Shown here piece by piece: positions 44,040-52,669 of a stretch of DNA of 64,000 bases. The notes below the pieces were generated by a model. The model was not told the DNA's origin and searched no databases. It was given only the letters and a program-made list of their open reading frames with translations. This DNA comes from Mesorhizobium amorphae (GTDB lineage: Bacteria; Pseudomonadota; Alphaproteobacteria; Rhizobiales; Rhizobiaceae), in assembly GCA_003240775.1 (NCBI GenBank), contig QFNI01000006.1, positions 1 through 64,000 on the forward strand, in the 5' to 3' direction. The first letter of the stretch is position 1. Every line of letters begins with the position of its first letter. A program made the position numbers and the translations under genes.

Positions 44040-44972
44040 ATGAGCCACTTGCCCCGCTACCTCACTCTTGCCGCATGCCAGCTCGGCCCGACATCCCGAA
44101 CCGCTGGACGAGCCGAAGTGGTGGATCGCCTGGTAGGCCTGCTGGAGCAGGCGGCGGCCGGAGGGGCAGACCTTGTCTGCTTTCCCGAACTCGCTCTCAC
44201 CACGTTTTTCCCGCGCTGGGATCTGCCCGACGCCGAGATCGGGCGATACTACGAGAATGCAATGCCGGGGCCGGAAACGCAGCGGCTCTACGATGCTGCG
44301 GCCAAGCTCGGCGTCGGCTTCGTCATCGGCTATTCCGAGGAAGACCGCTCGGACGGCACCTTGCGTCGCTTCAACACGTCCGACCTCGTCGGCAAGGATG
44401 GCCGCTTCATCGGCCGCTACCGCAAGATCCACCTGCCGGGATCGAGCGATCCGAAGGCGGAAACCACGGTCAGCCTGGAGCGGCGCTATTTCGAGCCAGG
44501 CGATCTCGGCTTTCCGGTTTTCGACTTCGGCGGCGTGCGGGTGGGCATGGCGATTTGCAACGACCGCCGTTGGCCCGAAACCTACCGCATGCTCTGCCTG
44601 AACGGGGCGGAGGTCGTGCTGATCGGCTACAACACGCCCTCCATGCTCGAAGAGGCGCCGCATCTCGACCACCTGCGCGAGTTTCACAGCCACCTCTCCA
44701 TGCAGGCCGGAGCCTATCAGAACACGCTGTGGGTGGTGGGGTCGGCCAAGGCGGGCTTCGAGGAGGGACAGATGCAGATCGGCGGCTCCTGCGTGATCGC
44801 GCCCACGGGCGAGATCGCCGCTCGCGCGCTGTCGCTGGGCGACGAGGTGGTGCTCTGCCGCGCCGACCTCGACCTGATCACCACCTGTCGCAAGGTGAAT
44901 TTCGACTTCGCCCATTATCGCCGCCCCGACCAGTATCGGCTCATCGCCGAACGCGCGGGGCCGCCAGCCTGA
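44040..44972 (+). CDS. N-carbamoyl-D-amino-acid hydrolase (nitrilase superfamily)
   Basis: This 310-residue enzyme, close to the 304-residue Agrobacterium carbamoylases, should remove the carbamoyl group from N-carbamoyl-D-amino acids. The Glu-Lys-Cys triad is clear: Glu50 in CFPELALTTFFPRW, Lys129 in YRKIHLPG, and Cys173 in AICNDRRWPE, the last nearly identical to known D-carbamoylases. The ATG at 44040 is preferred; a TTG 42 bases upstream would add a short, non-conserved tail. It is first in a four-gene operon. Confidence 0.92.
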   Translation: MSHLPRYLTLAACQLGPTSRTAGRAEVVDRLVGLLEQAAAGGADLVCFPELALTTFFPRWDLPDAEIGRYYENAMPGPETQRLYDAAAKLGVGFVIGYSEEDRSDGTLRRFNTSDLVGKDGRFIGRYRKIHLPGSSDPKAETTVSLERRYFEPGDLGFPVFDFGGVRVGMAICNDRRWPETYRMLCLNGAEVVLIGYNTPSMLEEAPHLDHLREFHSHLSMQAGAYQNTLWVVGSAKAGFEEGQMQIGGSCVIAPTGEIAARALSLGDEVVLCRADLDLITTCRKVNFDFAHYRRPDQYRLIAERAGPPA

Positions 44973-44983
44973 AAGGTGGCAAC

Positions 44984-45913
44984 GTGAACTACGAGAAATA
45001 TGGCGGGCCGCTGCGCGACTTCGTGGGCTACGGCAGGGATACGCCGAAGCTGGTCTGGCCGGGTGGGCACCTGATCGCCGTCAACCTGGTGATCTGCTAC
45101 GAGGAGGGCGCGGAGTATTCCGTGCTGAACGGCGACGCGCAATGCGACGGCTGGGGCGAGTATGCGATGGCGGCGGCCCCCGGAATACGCGATCTCGGCA
45201 ATGAGACGCATTTCGAATATGGCAGCCGGGCCGGCATCTGGCGCATCGCGCGGCTGCTCGACAAGCACGGGGTGGCAGCCACCATCTCGGGCTGCGCCGA
45301 AGCGCTGCAGTTGAACCCCCAGGTCACTGCATGGCTGCGAGGCTCGCGCCACGAGGTGATGGGCCACGGGCTGCGCTGGACCGAGCAATGGACGCTCTCG
45401 CGCGACGAGGAGCGCGCGCAGCTTCAGCGCGCCATCGCCCTCTTCACGGAGCTCCTTGGGACGCGGCCCGTCGGCTGGAACAGCCGCTATTACCCGAGCG
45501 TCAACACGCGCGAACTGCTGATCGAGGAAGGCGGCTTCCTCTACGATTCCGATTCCTGCAACGACGACTTCCCGTATTTTGTGCCTGCCCCGGGCGGGCG
45601 CCTTCTCATCGTGCCCTATTCCAAGACGCTCAACGACAGCCGCTATCTGATCAGCCCCGGTTTCGCCACGCCCGAGCACTTTGTGGAGAACACGCGGGAA
45701 TTCCTCGATTTCCTGATCGAGGAAGCCAAGGAGCATGGCGGAGGCCGAATGGTCACGATCGCGGTGCATGCGCGCTGGACGGGCCAGCCCAACCGCGCCT
45801 CCGCCCTCGATCGTATCCTGGGCCTCGTGAACGAGCGGCCGGAAACCGTCTTCATGCGACGTGACGAGATCGCTCGCCACTGGATCAGCCTGTTTCCGGA
45901 TAGTGCAGCATGA
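44984..45913 (+). CDS. Polysaccharide deacetylase family protein, PuuE/allantoinase-like
   Basis: This 309-residue protein has a NodB-like barrel but in the PuuE style: WPGGHLIAVNLVICYEEGAEYSVLNGD near the start, GHGLRWTEQW, and GWNSRYYPSVNTRELLIEEGGFLYDSDSCNDDFPY. PuuE members open the allantoin ring without a metal. Given the hydantoin-related neighbours, a cyclic ureide or amide substrate is more likely than a polysaccharide. The start is GTG at 44984 with AAAGG upstream. The next gene overlaps as ATGA. Confidence 0.87.
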   Translation: MNYEKYGGPLRDFVGYGRDTPKLVWPGGHLIAVNLVICYEEGAEYSVLNGDAQCDGWGEYAMAAAPGIRDLGNETHFEYGSRAGIWRIARLLDKHGVAATISGCAEALQLNPQVTAWLRGSRHEVMGHGLRWTEQWTLSRDEERAQLQRAIALFTELLGTRPVGWNSRYYPSVNTRELLIEEGGFLYDSDSCNDDFPYFVPAPGGRLLIVPYSKTLNDSRYLISPGFATPEHFVENTREFLDFLIEEAKEHGGGRMVTIAVHARWTGQPNRASALDRILGLVNERPETVFMRRDEIARHWISLFPDSAA

Positions 45914-46935
45914 CCCTTCTGGTGACCGGAGCCCGCGGCTTCGTGATGAGCAACCTGCTTCGCACTTGGCTGGTGAAGCACCCGGACGAGCGCGCGGTGG
46001 TGGTGGACACGGGCGAAGCCGACGCTTCGATTCGCGACTTTCTCGGCAACGCGATGGAGCGCGTGACCTGGCTGCTCCACGATGTTCGTGACACCGCCAC
46101 CTGGGGCGAGGCTGCGAGGGAGGCGGGCGTGGACCGCATCGCGCACGGCGCAGCCCTTACCCCGCATGCCTGGACGGACGATGCGGGCATCCGCCACGAC
46201 CGGGAGCGCGACGAGCCCGAGGTGATCCTCGACGTGAATTTGGGCGGCACGCTGGCCGTTCTCGGCTTCGCCCGCGCACTGCCCGTCTGCCGACGCTTTC
46301 TCCTCGTCAGCACGGGGTCGGTCTATGGCAATGAGGGACCTGATGGGCCGCTGCCGGAGGACGGCTATGTGGCGCCGGTGGGGCTCTACGGAATCTCCAA
46401 GTTCGCGGCCGAGATGGTGGTGCGCCGCTTCGGGCAGCTGCACGGCCTGCCGGTGGTGGCAGGAAGGCTCGCCAGCGTCTACGGGCCGATGGACCGCGTG
46501 CTGCCCTCGCGCCACGTGGTGTGCAAGCCGAATGCGATGACGGAACTGGCGCTCGCCGGCGAGCCCTTGCTGCTGAACAGCGCCGAGCCGGTGGGCGACT
46601 ATATCTCCGTGACGGATGTGGCCGAGGCGCTGTGCCTGCTGGTGGACGCCGAGCAGACCGATCACTTCGCCTACAACGTCGCCCTCGGTGAGGCGGTCGG
46701 GCTGGGGGCGCTTGCAGAGATGGTCTGCGGGCTCGTTCCCGGCTCGGAGTGGCGCGTAGACGCAGAGAGTGCGAATCTTACGGGGGATCCCACCAAGCTC
46801 CGCGGGCAGTGGGGCGCTTACGACATCTCGCGGCTTACGCGGGAGTTCGGCTGGAAGCCGCGCCCGCTGACCGAGGGGTTGAAAGAGTATGTGCAGTGGC
46901 GGCGTGACCGGCGTGCCGCCGGGCTGCCTATCTGA
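45910..46935 (+). CDS. NAD-dependent epimerase/dehydratase family protein
   Basis: This 341-residue extended SDR has a nucleotide loop VTGARGFVMSN (5-15), catalytic STGSVYGNEG and YGISK. The closest familiar relatives are sugar epimerases and uronate- or erythronate-type dehydrogenases. Its presence inside a ureide/carbamoyl operon is unexpected, and the substrate is unknown. It is coupled to both neighbours (ATGA upstream, TGATG downstream), so it is very likely part of the same pathway. Confidence 0.87.
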   Translation: MTLLVTGARGFVMSNLLRTWLVKHPDERAVVVDTGEADASIRDFLGNAMERVTWLLHDVRDTATWGEAAREAGVDRIAHGAALTPHAWTDDAGIRHDRERDEPEVILDVNLGGTLAVLGFARALPVCRRFLLVSTGSVYGNEGPDGPLPEDGYVAPVGLYGISKFAAEMVVRRFGQLHGLPVVAGRLASVYGPMDRVLPSRHVVCKPNAMTELALAGEPLLLNSAEPVGDYISVTDVAEALCLLVDAEQTDHFAYNVALGEAVGLGALAEMVCGLVPGSEWRVDAESANLTGDPTKLRGQWGAYDISRLTREFGWKPRPLTEGLKEYVQWRRDRRAAGLPI

Positions 46936-48275
46936 TGTTCGATCTGGTTCTTCGTGGCGCGACGGTCGTAAGCGCTGACGGGATGACGCGCGCCGATGTG
47001 GCCGTGCTCGATGGCAAAGTCGCGGCGATCTATGCGCCGGGACTAAAGACTGAGGCTCGGGAAACACACGATCTCGCGGGCATGCTGCTGCTGCCGGGGC
47101 TCGTGGACAGTCATGTGCATTTCCGCGATCCCGGAATGGTTTGGAAGGAAGATTTCACATCCGGCACGAAGGCCGCGCTGGCTGGCGGGGTGACCACGGC
47201 GCTGGTGATGCCGACGGACGATCCCTGGACCGTCTCGCCGGACGATCTCGCGGCCAAGCGGCGTTTGGCGCAGGGGCGCGTCTTCTGCGATGTCGCCTTG
47301 CAGGTGGCTGCCGCTAAGCCCCTGCGGGACGCGGCGGCTCTCGTCGCTGGAGGTGCGGTCTCGTTCGAGCTGTTCACTTCGGACGTGCCCGCCGCGTTCC
47401 GGCACGACACGATGCGGTCGCTGGACGAGGCGTTTGTGGCAATTGCGGCTGCTGGCGGGCGCGTCTGCGTGTCGCCGGGCGACCAGAGCCTGCTCGATTC
47501 CGAGGTGGAGAAACTCGTGCCCGGACGGAGTTCGGCTGCGGATTTCATTCGTTCGCGTCCGGCACTTGCCGAGGTGTCCGGCATCGCCTCTGCGGTGGCC
47601 GTCTCGAAGGCGCGGGATGTCCCCGTGCATCTGCGGCACACAAGTTCGCGGGAGAGCGTGGAATTGTTCCGCAAGCTGAAACCCGGAACGCGGGCGACGA
47701 TCGAGACGGGCGTGCAGGGGCTGATCTTCACGGGCGACGACTATGCCCGGCTGGGGCCGATGGCCAAGGCCTCGCCGCCCTGGCGGGGTGTGGGGGATCG
47801 CGCAGCACTCAGGGAGGCCTTGGCGGACGGCACGATCGACATCGTCGTGACCGATCACGCCCCCCACCTTCTCGCGGAGAAAGAAGTGCTTGCCCACGAT
47901 TTCACTGCGGTGCCGGGCGGCTTTCCGGGGCTTCAGACCTTTTTGCCGGCCATGCTGTCGCTCGTGGACGAGGGCCTGATCGCGCTGCCCGATCTCGTGC
48001 GGCTCGTATCGACGCGACCGGCCGAAATCTTCGGGCTTGGCCGCCGGAAAGGCAGGATCGCGGAAGGCTTCGACGCCGACTTCGCGGTGCTTGATCCCGC
48101 TCTCCCCTGCGTGGTACCGGAGAGCGGTTTCCACAGCAAGTCAGACTATTCGCCGTTTGCGGGTCTGCGGGCTTCCGCGTCCCTGGTCGGCGTTTATCTG
48201 CGGGGCGAGCGGGTGGTGTCGAAGGACGAGGGAATGGCGACGGAGCCGATGGGCCGCGTGCTGGGAGCAGGCTGA
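46935..48275 (+). CDS. Dihydroorotase-like amidohydrolase with altered metal site
   Basis: This 446-residue protein of the dihydroorotase/allantoinase/hydantoinase family keeps metal histidines His60 and His62 (VDSHVHFRDPG), His235 (LRHTSS) and Asp307 (VVTDHAPH). Two normally essential positions differ: the carboxylated lysine is replaced by Glu145 (VSFELFTSD), and the first histidine after it by Ser180 (VCVSPGD). Enzymes with such changes may use one metal, have different chemistry, or be inactive partners. It is the last gene of the operon. Confidence 0.85.
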   Translation: MFDLVLRGATVVSADGMTRADVAVLDGKVAAIYAPGLKTEARETHDLAGMLLLPGLVDSHVHFRDPGMVWKEDFTSGTKAALAGGVTTALVMPTDDPWTVSPDDLAAKRRLAQGRVFCDVALQVAAAKPLRDAAALVAGGAVSFELFTSDVPAAFRHDTMRSLDEAFVAIAAAGGRVCVSPGDQSLLDSEVEKLVPGRSSAADFIRSRPALAEVSGIASAVAVSKARDVPVHLRHTSSRESVELFRKLKPGTRATIETGVQGLIFTGDDYARLGPMAKASPPWRGVGDRAALREALADGTIDIVVTDHAPHLLAEKEVLAHDFTAVPGGFPGLQTFLPAMLSLVDEGLIALPDLVRLVSTRPAEIFGLGRRKGRIAEGFDADFAVLDPALPCVVPESGFHSKSDYSPFAGLRASASLVGVYLRGERVVSKDEGMATEPMGRVLGAG

Positions 48276-48308
48276 GCAACGGAAGCGCATCGCGCGCGTT
48301 TCGGGCGC

Positions 48309-48554
48309 ATGGAAATTCATCCCTTCTCCGAGCCCGTTACCCTTACGATCGATGGCGTATCCGCCACCATCGCCTCCGCCGAAGAGGCGCAGGAGTGGTT
48401 GACGACGCGCTGGCCGGAGGACACGCGGGGCCCGCGGCATCGCGATGCGGTGGAGACCTGCCTGAAGGTGATCGATGGGCACCGCTCGGCAGTCGACGCG
48501 CGTGACGCGCTGCTGGCTGCGGCCGAAGAAGCCGGGCTGGCTGTGGAGAGCTAA
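48309..48554 (+). CDS. DUF982 domain protein
   Basis: This 81-residue protein has EEAQEWLTTRWPEDTRGPRHRDAVETCLKVIDG, the DUF982 pattern found mainly in Hyphomicrobiales, where paralogs are abundant. The function is unknown. Its stop codon overlaps the stop of the convergent frameshifted GFA gene (CTAA). Confidence 0.87.
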   Translation: MEIHPFSEPVTLTIDGVSATIASAEEAQEWLTTRWPEDTRGPRHRDAVETCLKVIDGHRSAVDARDALLAAAEEAGLAVES

Positions 48555-48965
48555 AGGCTCTCGGTTTCCGGCGGGTCCTCGTCGAACTGCTGGAAGCCGG
48601 GTTGCGGGGGCGAGCCAATCCTCGCGGCGCTTGGTCCAGTTCTCGTAGCTGGGCGTGAATCCGGTGGGTGCTGTGTCGAGCGAGCCCATGCGAATTTCCA
48701 CTTCCTCCGCACGCAGGCAGAAGAGCCGTGCGCCGCATTCGGGGCAGAAGCTGCGCCCTCCGTAGACGGACGTCTTACCTTCGGTCGAAAAGGCCGCCCG
48801 CGGCCAAACCCCGAAGAACACGAAAGCCGAGCCGCTTTCCTTGCGGCAGTCCGCGCAGTGGCAAAGGCCGATCCGCGAGGGCTCCCCGCGGACGGCATAG
48901 CGTACGTTCCCGCAGAGACAGCCGCCTTGGGCCGTCAGCGCACCTGGTCGAGCAGGCGCTTGCAT
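48551..48965 (-). pseudogene. GFA-family protein gene with +1 frameshift
   Basis: The product would be a small zinc-binding protein of the glutathione-dependent formaldehyde-activating (GFA) superfamily. Its cysteines are visible: CLCG near 16-19, CHCADC near 35-40, and CPECG near 74-78. After SYENWTKRREDWLAP the frame shifts: the conserved ending (QPGFQQFDEDPPETESL) continues one frame over. The shift falls at a run of five G on the plus strand (48606-48610); four would restore one frame, and the 415-base span is one base more than a multiple of three. This is either a real inactivating mutation or a sequencing error. The start overlaps the end of the MerR gene by 31 bases. Confidence 0.8.
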
Positions 48966-49468
48966 TCGAGGAGGTCGAACAGCGCTTCCTGGAGAAGCGC
49001 GCGGTTGTCGCGCGAGAGCTTGCCGGTGCCGGGCGCCACGGGCCCGTCTTCTTCCGGCTTGCCCAGGCCGAAGAAGCGGCGGGACGGCTTCACCTTGGGC
49101 TCGCCCACCAGCATGCCGTCCTCAATGCCCTCGGGCAAATCCGGCTCGGGCTCGCGCGCGGGCTGCCTGGCGGCGACGGCCTCGATCGCGCCGCGCTCGC
49201 CCGTGCCGACCGAGACCACGAACTGGTTGCCGTTGTCGCGCAGCATCCGCTGCACACCCTTGATGGTGTAGCCCTGGTCGTAGAGCATGTGGCGGATGCC
49301 CTTGATGAGGTCGACATCCTGCGGGCGATAGTAGCGGCGGCCCCCGCCGCGCTTCATGGGCTTGATCTGGGTGAAGCGAGTTTCCCAGAAGCGCAGCACG
49401 TGCTGCGGCAGGTCGAGGTCCTCGGCCACTTCCGAGATGGTGCGGAACGCGTCGGGGCTCTTTTCCAA
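48935..49468 (-). CDS. MerR-family transcriptional regulator
   Basis: This 177-residue regulator has an N-terminal MerR winged helix (FRTISEVAEDLDLPQHVLRFWETRFTQIKPMKRGGGRRYYRPQDV) and a low-complexity C-terminal half. It is the conserved MerR encoded just after ihfA in alphaproteobacteria; the target is unknown. The start is TTG at 49468 with GAGGA at about four bases; no ATG is near. Confidence 0.92.
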   Translation of the reverse strand: MEKSPDAFRTISEVAEDLDLPQHVLRFWETRFTQIKPMKRGGGRRYYRPQDVDLIKGIRHMLYDQGYTIKGVQRMLRDNGNQFVVSVGTGERGAIEAVAARQPAREPEPDLPEGIEDGMLVGEPKVKPSRRFFGLGKPEEDGPVAPGTGKLSRDNRALLQEALFDLLECKRLLDQVR

Positions 49469-49494
49469 TGGGTCCTCGGGCTGCTCGAACCGGG

Positions 49495-49851
49495 TCAGGC
49501 GCGGCGCGCGCTGCGGCTGGTGGGCTTGGGCTCTTCTTCCTCTTCGGCGTCCGGCGCGTGACCTTTGAGGATCCGGCTCTTCAACACGTTGGAGGCTTTG
49601 AAGGTCATCACCCGGCGAGGGCTGATCGGCACTTCCTCGCCGGTCTTGGGGTTGCGGCCCACGCGCTCGTTCTTGTCGCGCACCTGGAAGGTGGCGAACG
49701 AGGAAAGCTTGACGGTTTCCCCGCGGACGATGGCGTTGCAGATTTCCTCGAGCACGCTTTCCACGAGTTCCGCCGATTCCGTGCGCGAAAGCCCCACCTT
49801 GCGATAGACGGCTTCCGCCAGGTCGGCGCGTGTCAGTGTCTTTCCGCTCAT
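49495..49851 (-). CDS. ihfA: Integration host factor alpha subunit
   Basis: IHF alpha pairs with IHF beta to bend DNA. The 118-residue product starts MSGKTLTRADLAEAVYRKVG and contains the DNA-intercalating arm with VGRNPKTGEEVPISPRRVMTFKAS. An acidic then basic tail (EEEEEPKPTSRSARRA) extends the usual length by about 15 residues, common in the order. It sits between fabH and the MerR gene. Confidence 0.95.
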   Translation of the reverse strand: MSGKTLTRADLAEAVYRKVGLSRTESAELVESVLEEICNAIVRGETVKLSSFATFQVRDKNERVGRNPKTGEEVPISPRRVMTFKASNVLKSRILKGHAPDAEEEEEPKPTSRSARRA

Positions 49852-49938
49852 CGTGTCACCCAATTCCACCCGAGTCGCGAAGATCAAGACGGACCGGAAC
49901 GTTAGAAAACCCTCCGCTCCCGGTCAAGAAATCCACCC

Positions 49939-50913
49939 TCACCAGCGAAGCAGCACCGCGCCCCAGGTGAAGCCTCCGCCCATCGCTTCCAGCAGCACGA
50001 GGTCGCCTCTCTGCACCCGCCCGTCGGCCACCGCCGTGCCGAGCGCGAGCGGGACCGAGGCTGCGGACGTGTTGCCGTGGCGGTCCACCGTGATCACCAC
50101 TTTTTCCTCGGCGATGCCGAGCTTCTTGGCGGAGGCGTCGATGATGCGCTTGTTGGCCTGGTGCGGCACGAACCATTGCAGGTCGTCCGCACTCTGGCCG
50201 GACTTCGCGAACACGTCCTCCACCACGTCGGTGATCATGCCCACCGCATGCTTGAAGACCTCGCGGCCTTCCATGCGCAGCATCCCGACCGTGCCCGTGG
50301 TCGATGGCCCTCCATCGACATAGAGCTTCTCACGATGGGAGCCGTCCGAACGCAGGGACGAGGCGAGCACGCCGCGGTCATCAGCCGTGCCTTCGCCCTC
50401 GCCGCGCTCGAGCACCAGCGCGCCCGCGCCATCGCCGAAGAGCACGCAGGTGGAGCGGTCCTTCCAGTCGAGGATGCGGGTGAAGGTTTCCGAGCCGATC
50501 ACGAGCACACGGTTGGCCAACCCGCCGCGGATGTAGAGATCGGCGGTGACCATCGCATAGACGAAGCCCGAGCAGACGGCCTGCATGTCGAAAGCGAAGC
50601 CGTTGGTCATCCCCAGCCGATTCTGGATCTCGACGGCGGTCGCGGGAAACGTGTTGTTGGGCGTCGAGGTCGCGAGCACGATCAGGTCGATGTCGCCGGG
50701 CTTGAGGCCGGCATTGTCGAGGGCCGCGCGCGCTGCCGCCTCACCCAGCGAGGCGGTCGTCTCGCCCTCGCCCGCCACGTGGCGCTGGCGGATGCCGGTG
50801 CGCTGGGCGATCCACTCATCGGAGGTCTCGACCATGCCTTCGAAGTCGGCGTTCTTCATGATGCGCGCCGGCAAGGCGGTGCCGATGCCGCGCACGATGG
50901 ATCGGATGGTCAA
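49939..50913 (-). CDS. fabH: Beta-ketoacyl-ACP synthase III
   Basis: FabH starts fatty acid synthesis by condensing acetyl-CoA with malonyl-ACP. The catalytic triad is Cys114 (MQAVCSGF), His251 (VPHQANKR) and Asn281 (HGNTSAAS) in a 324-residue protein. The start is TTG at 50913 with GAGGA about eight bases upstream, placed just after the plsX stop. plsX-fabH is a conserved pair. Confidence 0.96.
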   Translation of the reverse strand: MTIRSIVRGIGTALPARIMKNADFEGMVETSDEWIAQRTGIRQRHVAGEGETTASLGEAAARAALDNAGLKPGDIDLIVLATSTPNNTFPATAVEIQNRLGMTNGFAFDMQAVCSGFVYAMVTADLYIRGGLANRVLVIGSETFTRILDWKDRSTCVLFGDGAGALVLERGEGEGTADDRGVLASSLRSDGSHREKLYVDGGPSTTGTVGMLRMEGREVFKHAVGMITDVVEDVFAKSGQSADDLQWFVPHQANKRIIDASAKKLGIAEEKVVITVDRHGNTSAASVPLALGTAVADGRVQRGDLVLLEAMGGGFTWGAVLLRW

Positions 50914-50917
50914 AGTG

Positions 50918-51985
50918 TCAGTCCTCGGTGTCGGGAACGGGCTCGCCGCGGATGCCTAGGCCCCGCGCGTGCCGCGCATGAAACAGGTCGAGATCGGCTT
51001 CGATCCGGTCGAGCAGGCGGTTGCGCACCATGTCGTAGGCGAGTTCCACCGCGGCCGAAAAGCCGTCCGAATCGGTGCCGCCATGGCTCTTCACCACGAG
51101 GCCGTTAAGCCCAAGGAACACGCCGCCATTGTTGCGGCCCACATCGAGCTTGGCGCGCAGGCGCTGGAATGCGCCCTTGGCGAATAGGTAGCCGATGCGC
51201 GCCATCAGCGTGCGGCTCATGGCGTCGCGCAGATAGCCGCCGATCTGGCGGGCGGTGCCTTCCGCGGTCTTCAGCGCGATGTTGCCCGCGAAGCCCTCGG
51301 TGACCACCACATCCACCGTGCCCTTGCCGATGTCGTTGCCTTCCACGAAGCCGTGATAGCGCATGGAGGCGAGATCGGCCTCGCGCAGCAGGCGGCCCGC
51401 ATCCTTCACATCCTCTTGGCCCTTCACCTCTTCGGTGCCGACATTGAGGAGGCCGACGCTCGGCCGGTCGATCTCGAACAGCGCGCGCGCCATGGCAGCG
51501 CCCAGTATCGCGAAGTCGACGAGCTGGTGTGCGTCCGCACCGATGGTCGCGCCGACATCGAGCACGACGCTTTCCGAGCGCGTGGTCGGCCACAGCGCTG
51601 CGATGGCCGGCCGCTCGATGGAAGACATGGTGCGCAGGCAGAACTTGGACATCGCCATGAGCGCGCCGGTGTTGCCGGCGGATATGCAGGCTTCCGCCTG
51701 GTCGGTCTTCACCGCCTCGATCGCCTGCCACATGGAGGAGCGCCCCCTGCCCTGGCGCAACGCCTGGCTGGGCTTCTCGTCCATGCGCACGGCCACCTCG
51801 CAATGGGTGAAGGTGCTGGCTTCCTTGACGCGTGGATGCGCGTCGAGCAGCGGACGCACGGTCTCCTCGATGCCGAACACGAGGAAGCGCACGTCGCTGC
51901 GCCGCGTCAGCACCGTCTGGAGGGCTGGGATCACGACGGAAGGGCCGCTGTCTCCGCCCATGGCGTCGATGGATAGGGTGATCAA
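50918..51985 (-). CDS. plsX: Phosphate acyltransferase PlsX
   Basis: PlsX makes acyl phosphate from acyl-ACP for phospholipid synthesis. The 355-residue product contains SIDAMGGDSGPSVVIPA at the start, ISAGNTGALMAMS, and EGFAGNIALKTAEGTA. The start is TTG at 51985 (TLSIDAMGGD follows); no ATG lies in a sensible position. The gene is followed by fabH. Confidence 0.95.
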   Translation of the reverse strand: MITLSIDAMGGDSGPSVVIPALQTVLTRRSDVRFLVFGIEETVRPLLDAHPRVKEASTFTHCEVAVRMDEKPSQALRQGRGRSSMWQAIEAVKTDQAEACISAGNTGALMAMSKFCLRTMSSIERPAIAALWPTTRSESVVLDVGATIGADAHQLVDFAILGAAMARALFEIDRPSVGLLNVGTEEVKGQEDVKDAGRLLREADLASMRYHGFVEGNDIGKGTVDVVVTEGFAGNIALKTAEGTARQIGGYLRDAMSRTLMARIGYLFAKGAFQRLRAKLDVGRNNGGVFLGLNGLVVKSHGGTDSDGFSAAVELAYDMVRNRLLDRIEADLDLFHARHARGLGIRGEPVPDTED

Positions 51986-52114
51986 AGGCCGACTTTCTCG
52001 GTTGCCTCCGCAAGCACGGACTGGCCGGCCGCGGTCGGCGGAAAATACTGTTTTTGCGTGCCGGCACAACAACCAAGCGGCAGATTTGGCTCCACAGCCA
52101 CGCCGCGCAACGCT

Positions 52115-52669
52115 TCAGCCCTTGCGCTGCAAGGCGGAGAGCTTCTCCTGCCAATCCGCGCGCGGCGCGTCGCTCGCGCCCTCCTCGGCTTGGACGGCGA
52201 CCCCGCTCTTGCGCGGGTAAGGGTCGATCGCGAGCCCAAAGAACTGCTCGGCCAGGGCGCCCGCGTCGATCGTGTCGCCCGTGAAGGTTTCTGGGCTGTC
52301 AAGCCCGTCATAGTCGAGCATGATCTCGCCGCCCGTCTCGAAACCTTCACGACCGAGCTTCGAATCCTCCGGCAGGAAGAGCCCCTCCACCGGCTCGTCG
52401 ATCACGGCCGCGAGCGGCTCGAGCGTGACCACGCAGGCCTGCGTGATGGCGGCCCGCACCGTGCCCTCGACACGGATGCCGTTGCGGTTCCATTTGGACA
52501 CCGAAAGGTCCGCCTCGAAGAATTCGACGGACAACAGCCCATGCGCTTCGGCGAGTGCCGCGCGCTCGGCCTCGTTGGCGCGGATCTCGATCGGCATGCC
52601 CTTCTGCGGCAGGCGCGCGACACTGACGCGGAAGGAAACGGGGCTTGGCTGTTCGTGGTCGTGCTTCAT
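52115..52669 (-). CDS. DUF177 (YceD-like) protein
   Basis: This 184-residue protein of the DUF177 family shows ACVVTLEPLAAVIDEPVEGLFLP and a C-terminal DPYPRKSG motif. Relatives occur beside rpmF or plsX and have been linked to 23S rRNA metabolism, but here the role is unproven. Its ATG overlaps the stop of the bc1 chaperone gene (ATGA). Confidence 0.9.
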   Translation of the reverse strand: MKHDHEQPSPVSFRVSVARLPQKGMPIEIRANEAERAALAEAHGLLSVEFFEADLSVSKWNRNGIRVEGTVRAAITQACVVTLEPLAAVIDEPVEGLFLPEDSKLGREGFETGGEIMLDYDGLDSPETFTGDTIDAGALAEQFFGLAIDPYPRKSGVAVQAEEGASDAPRADWQEKLSALQRKG

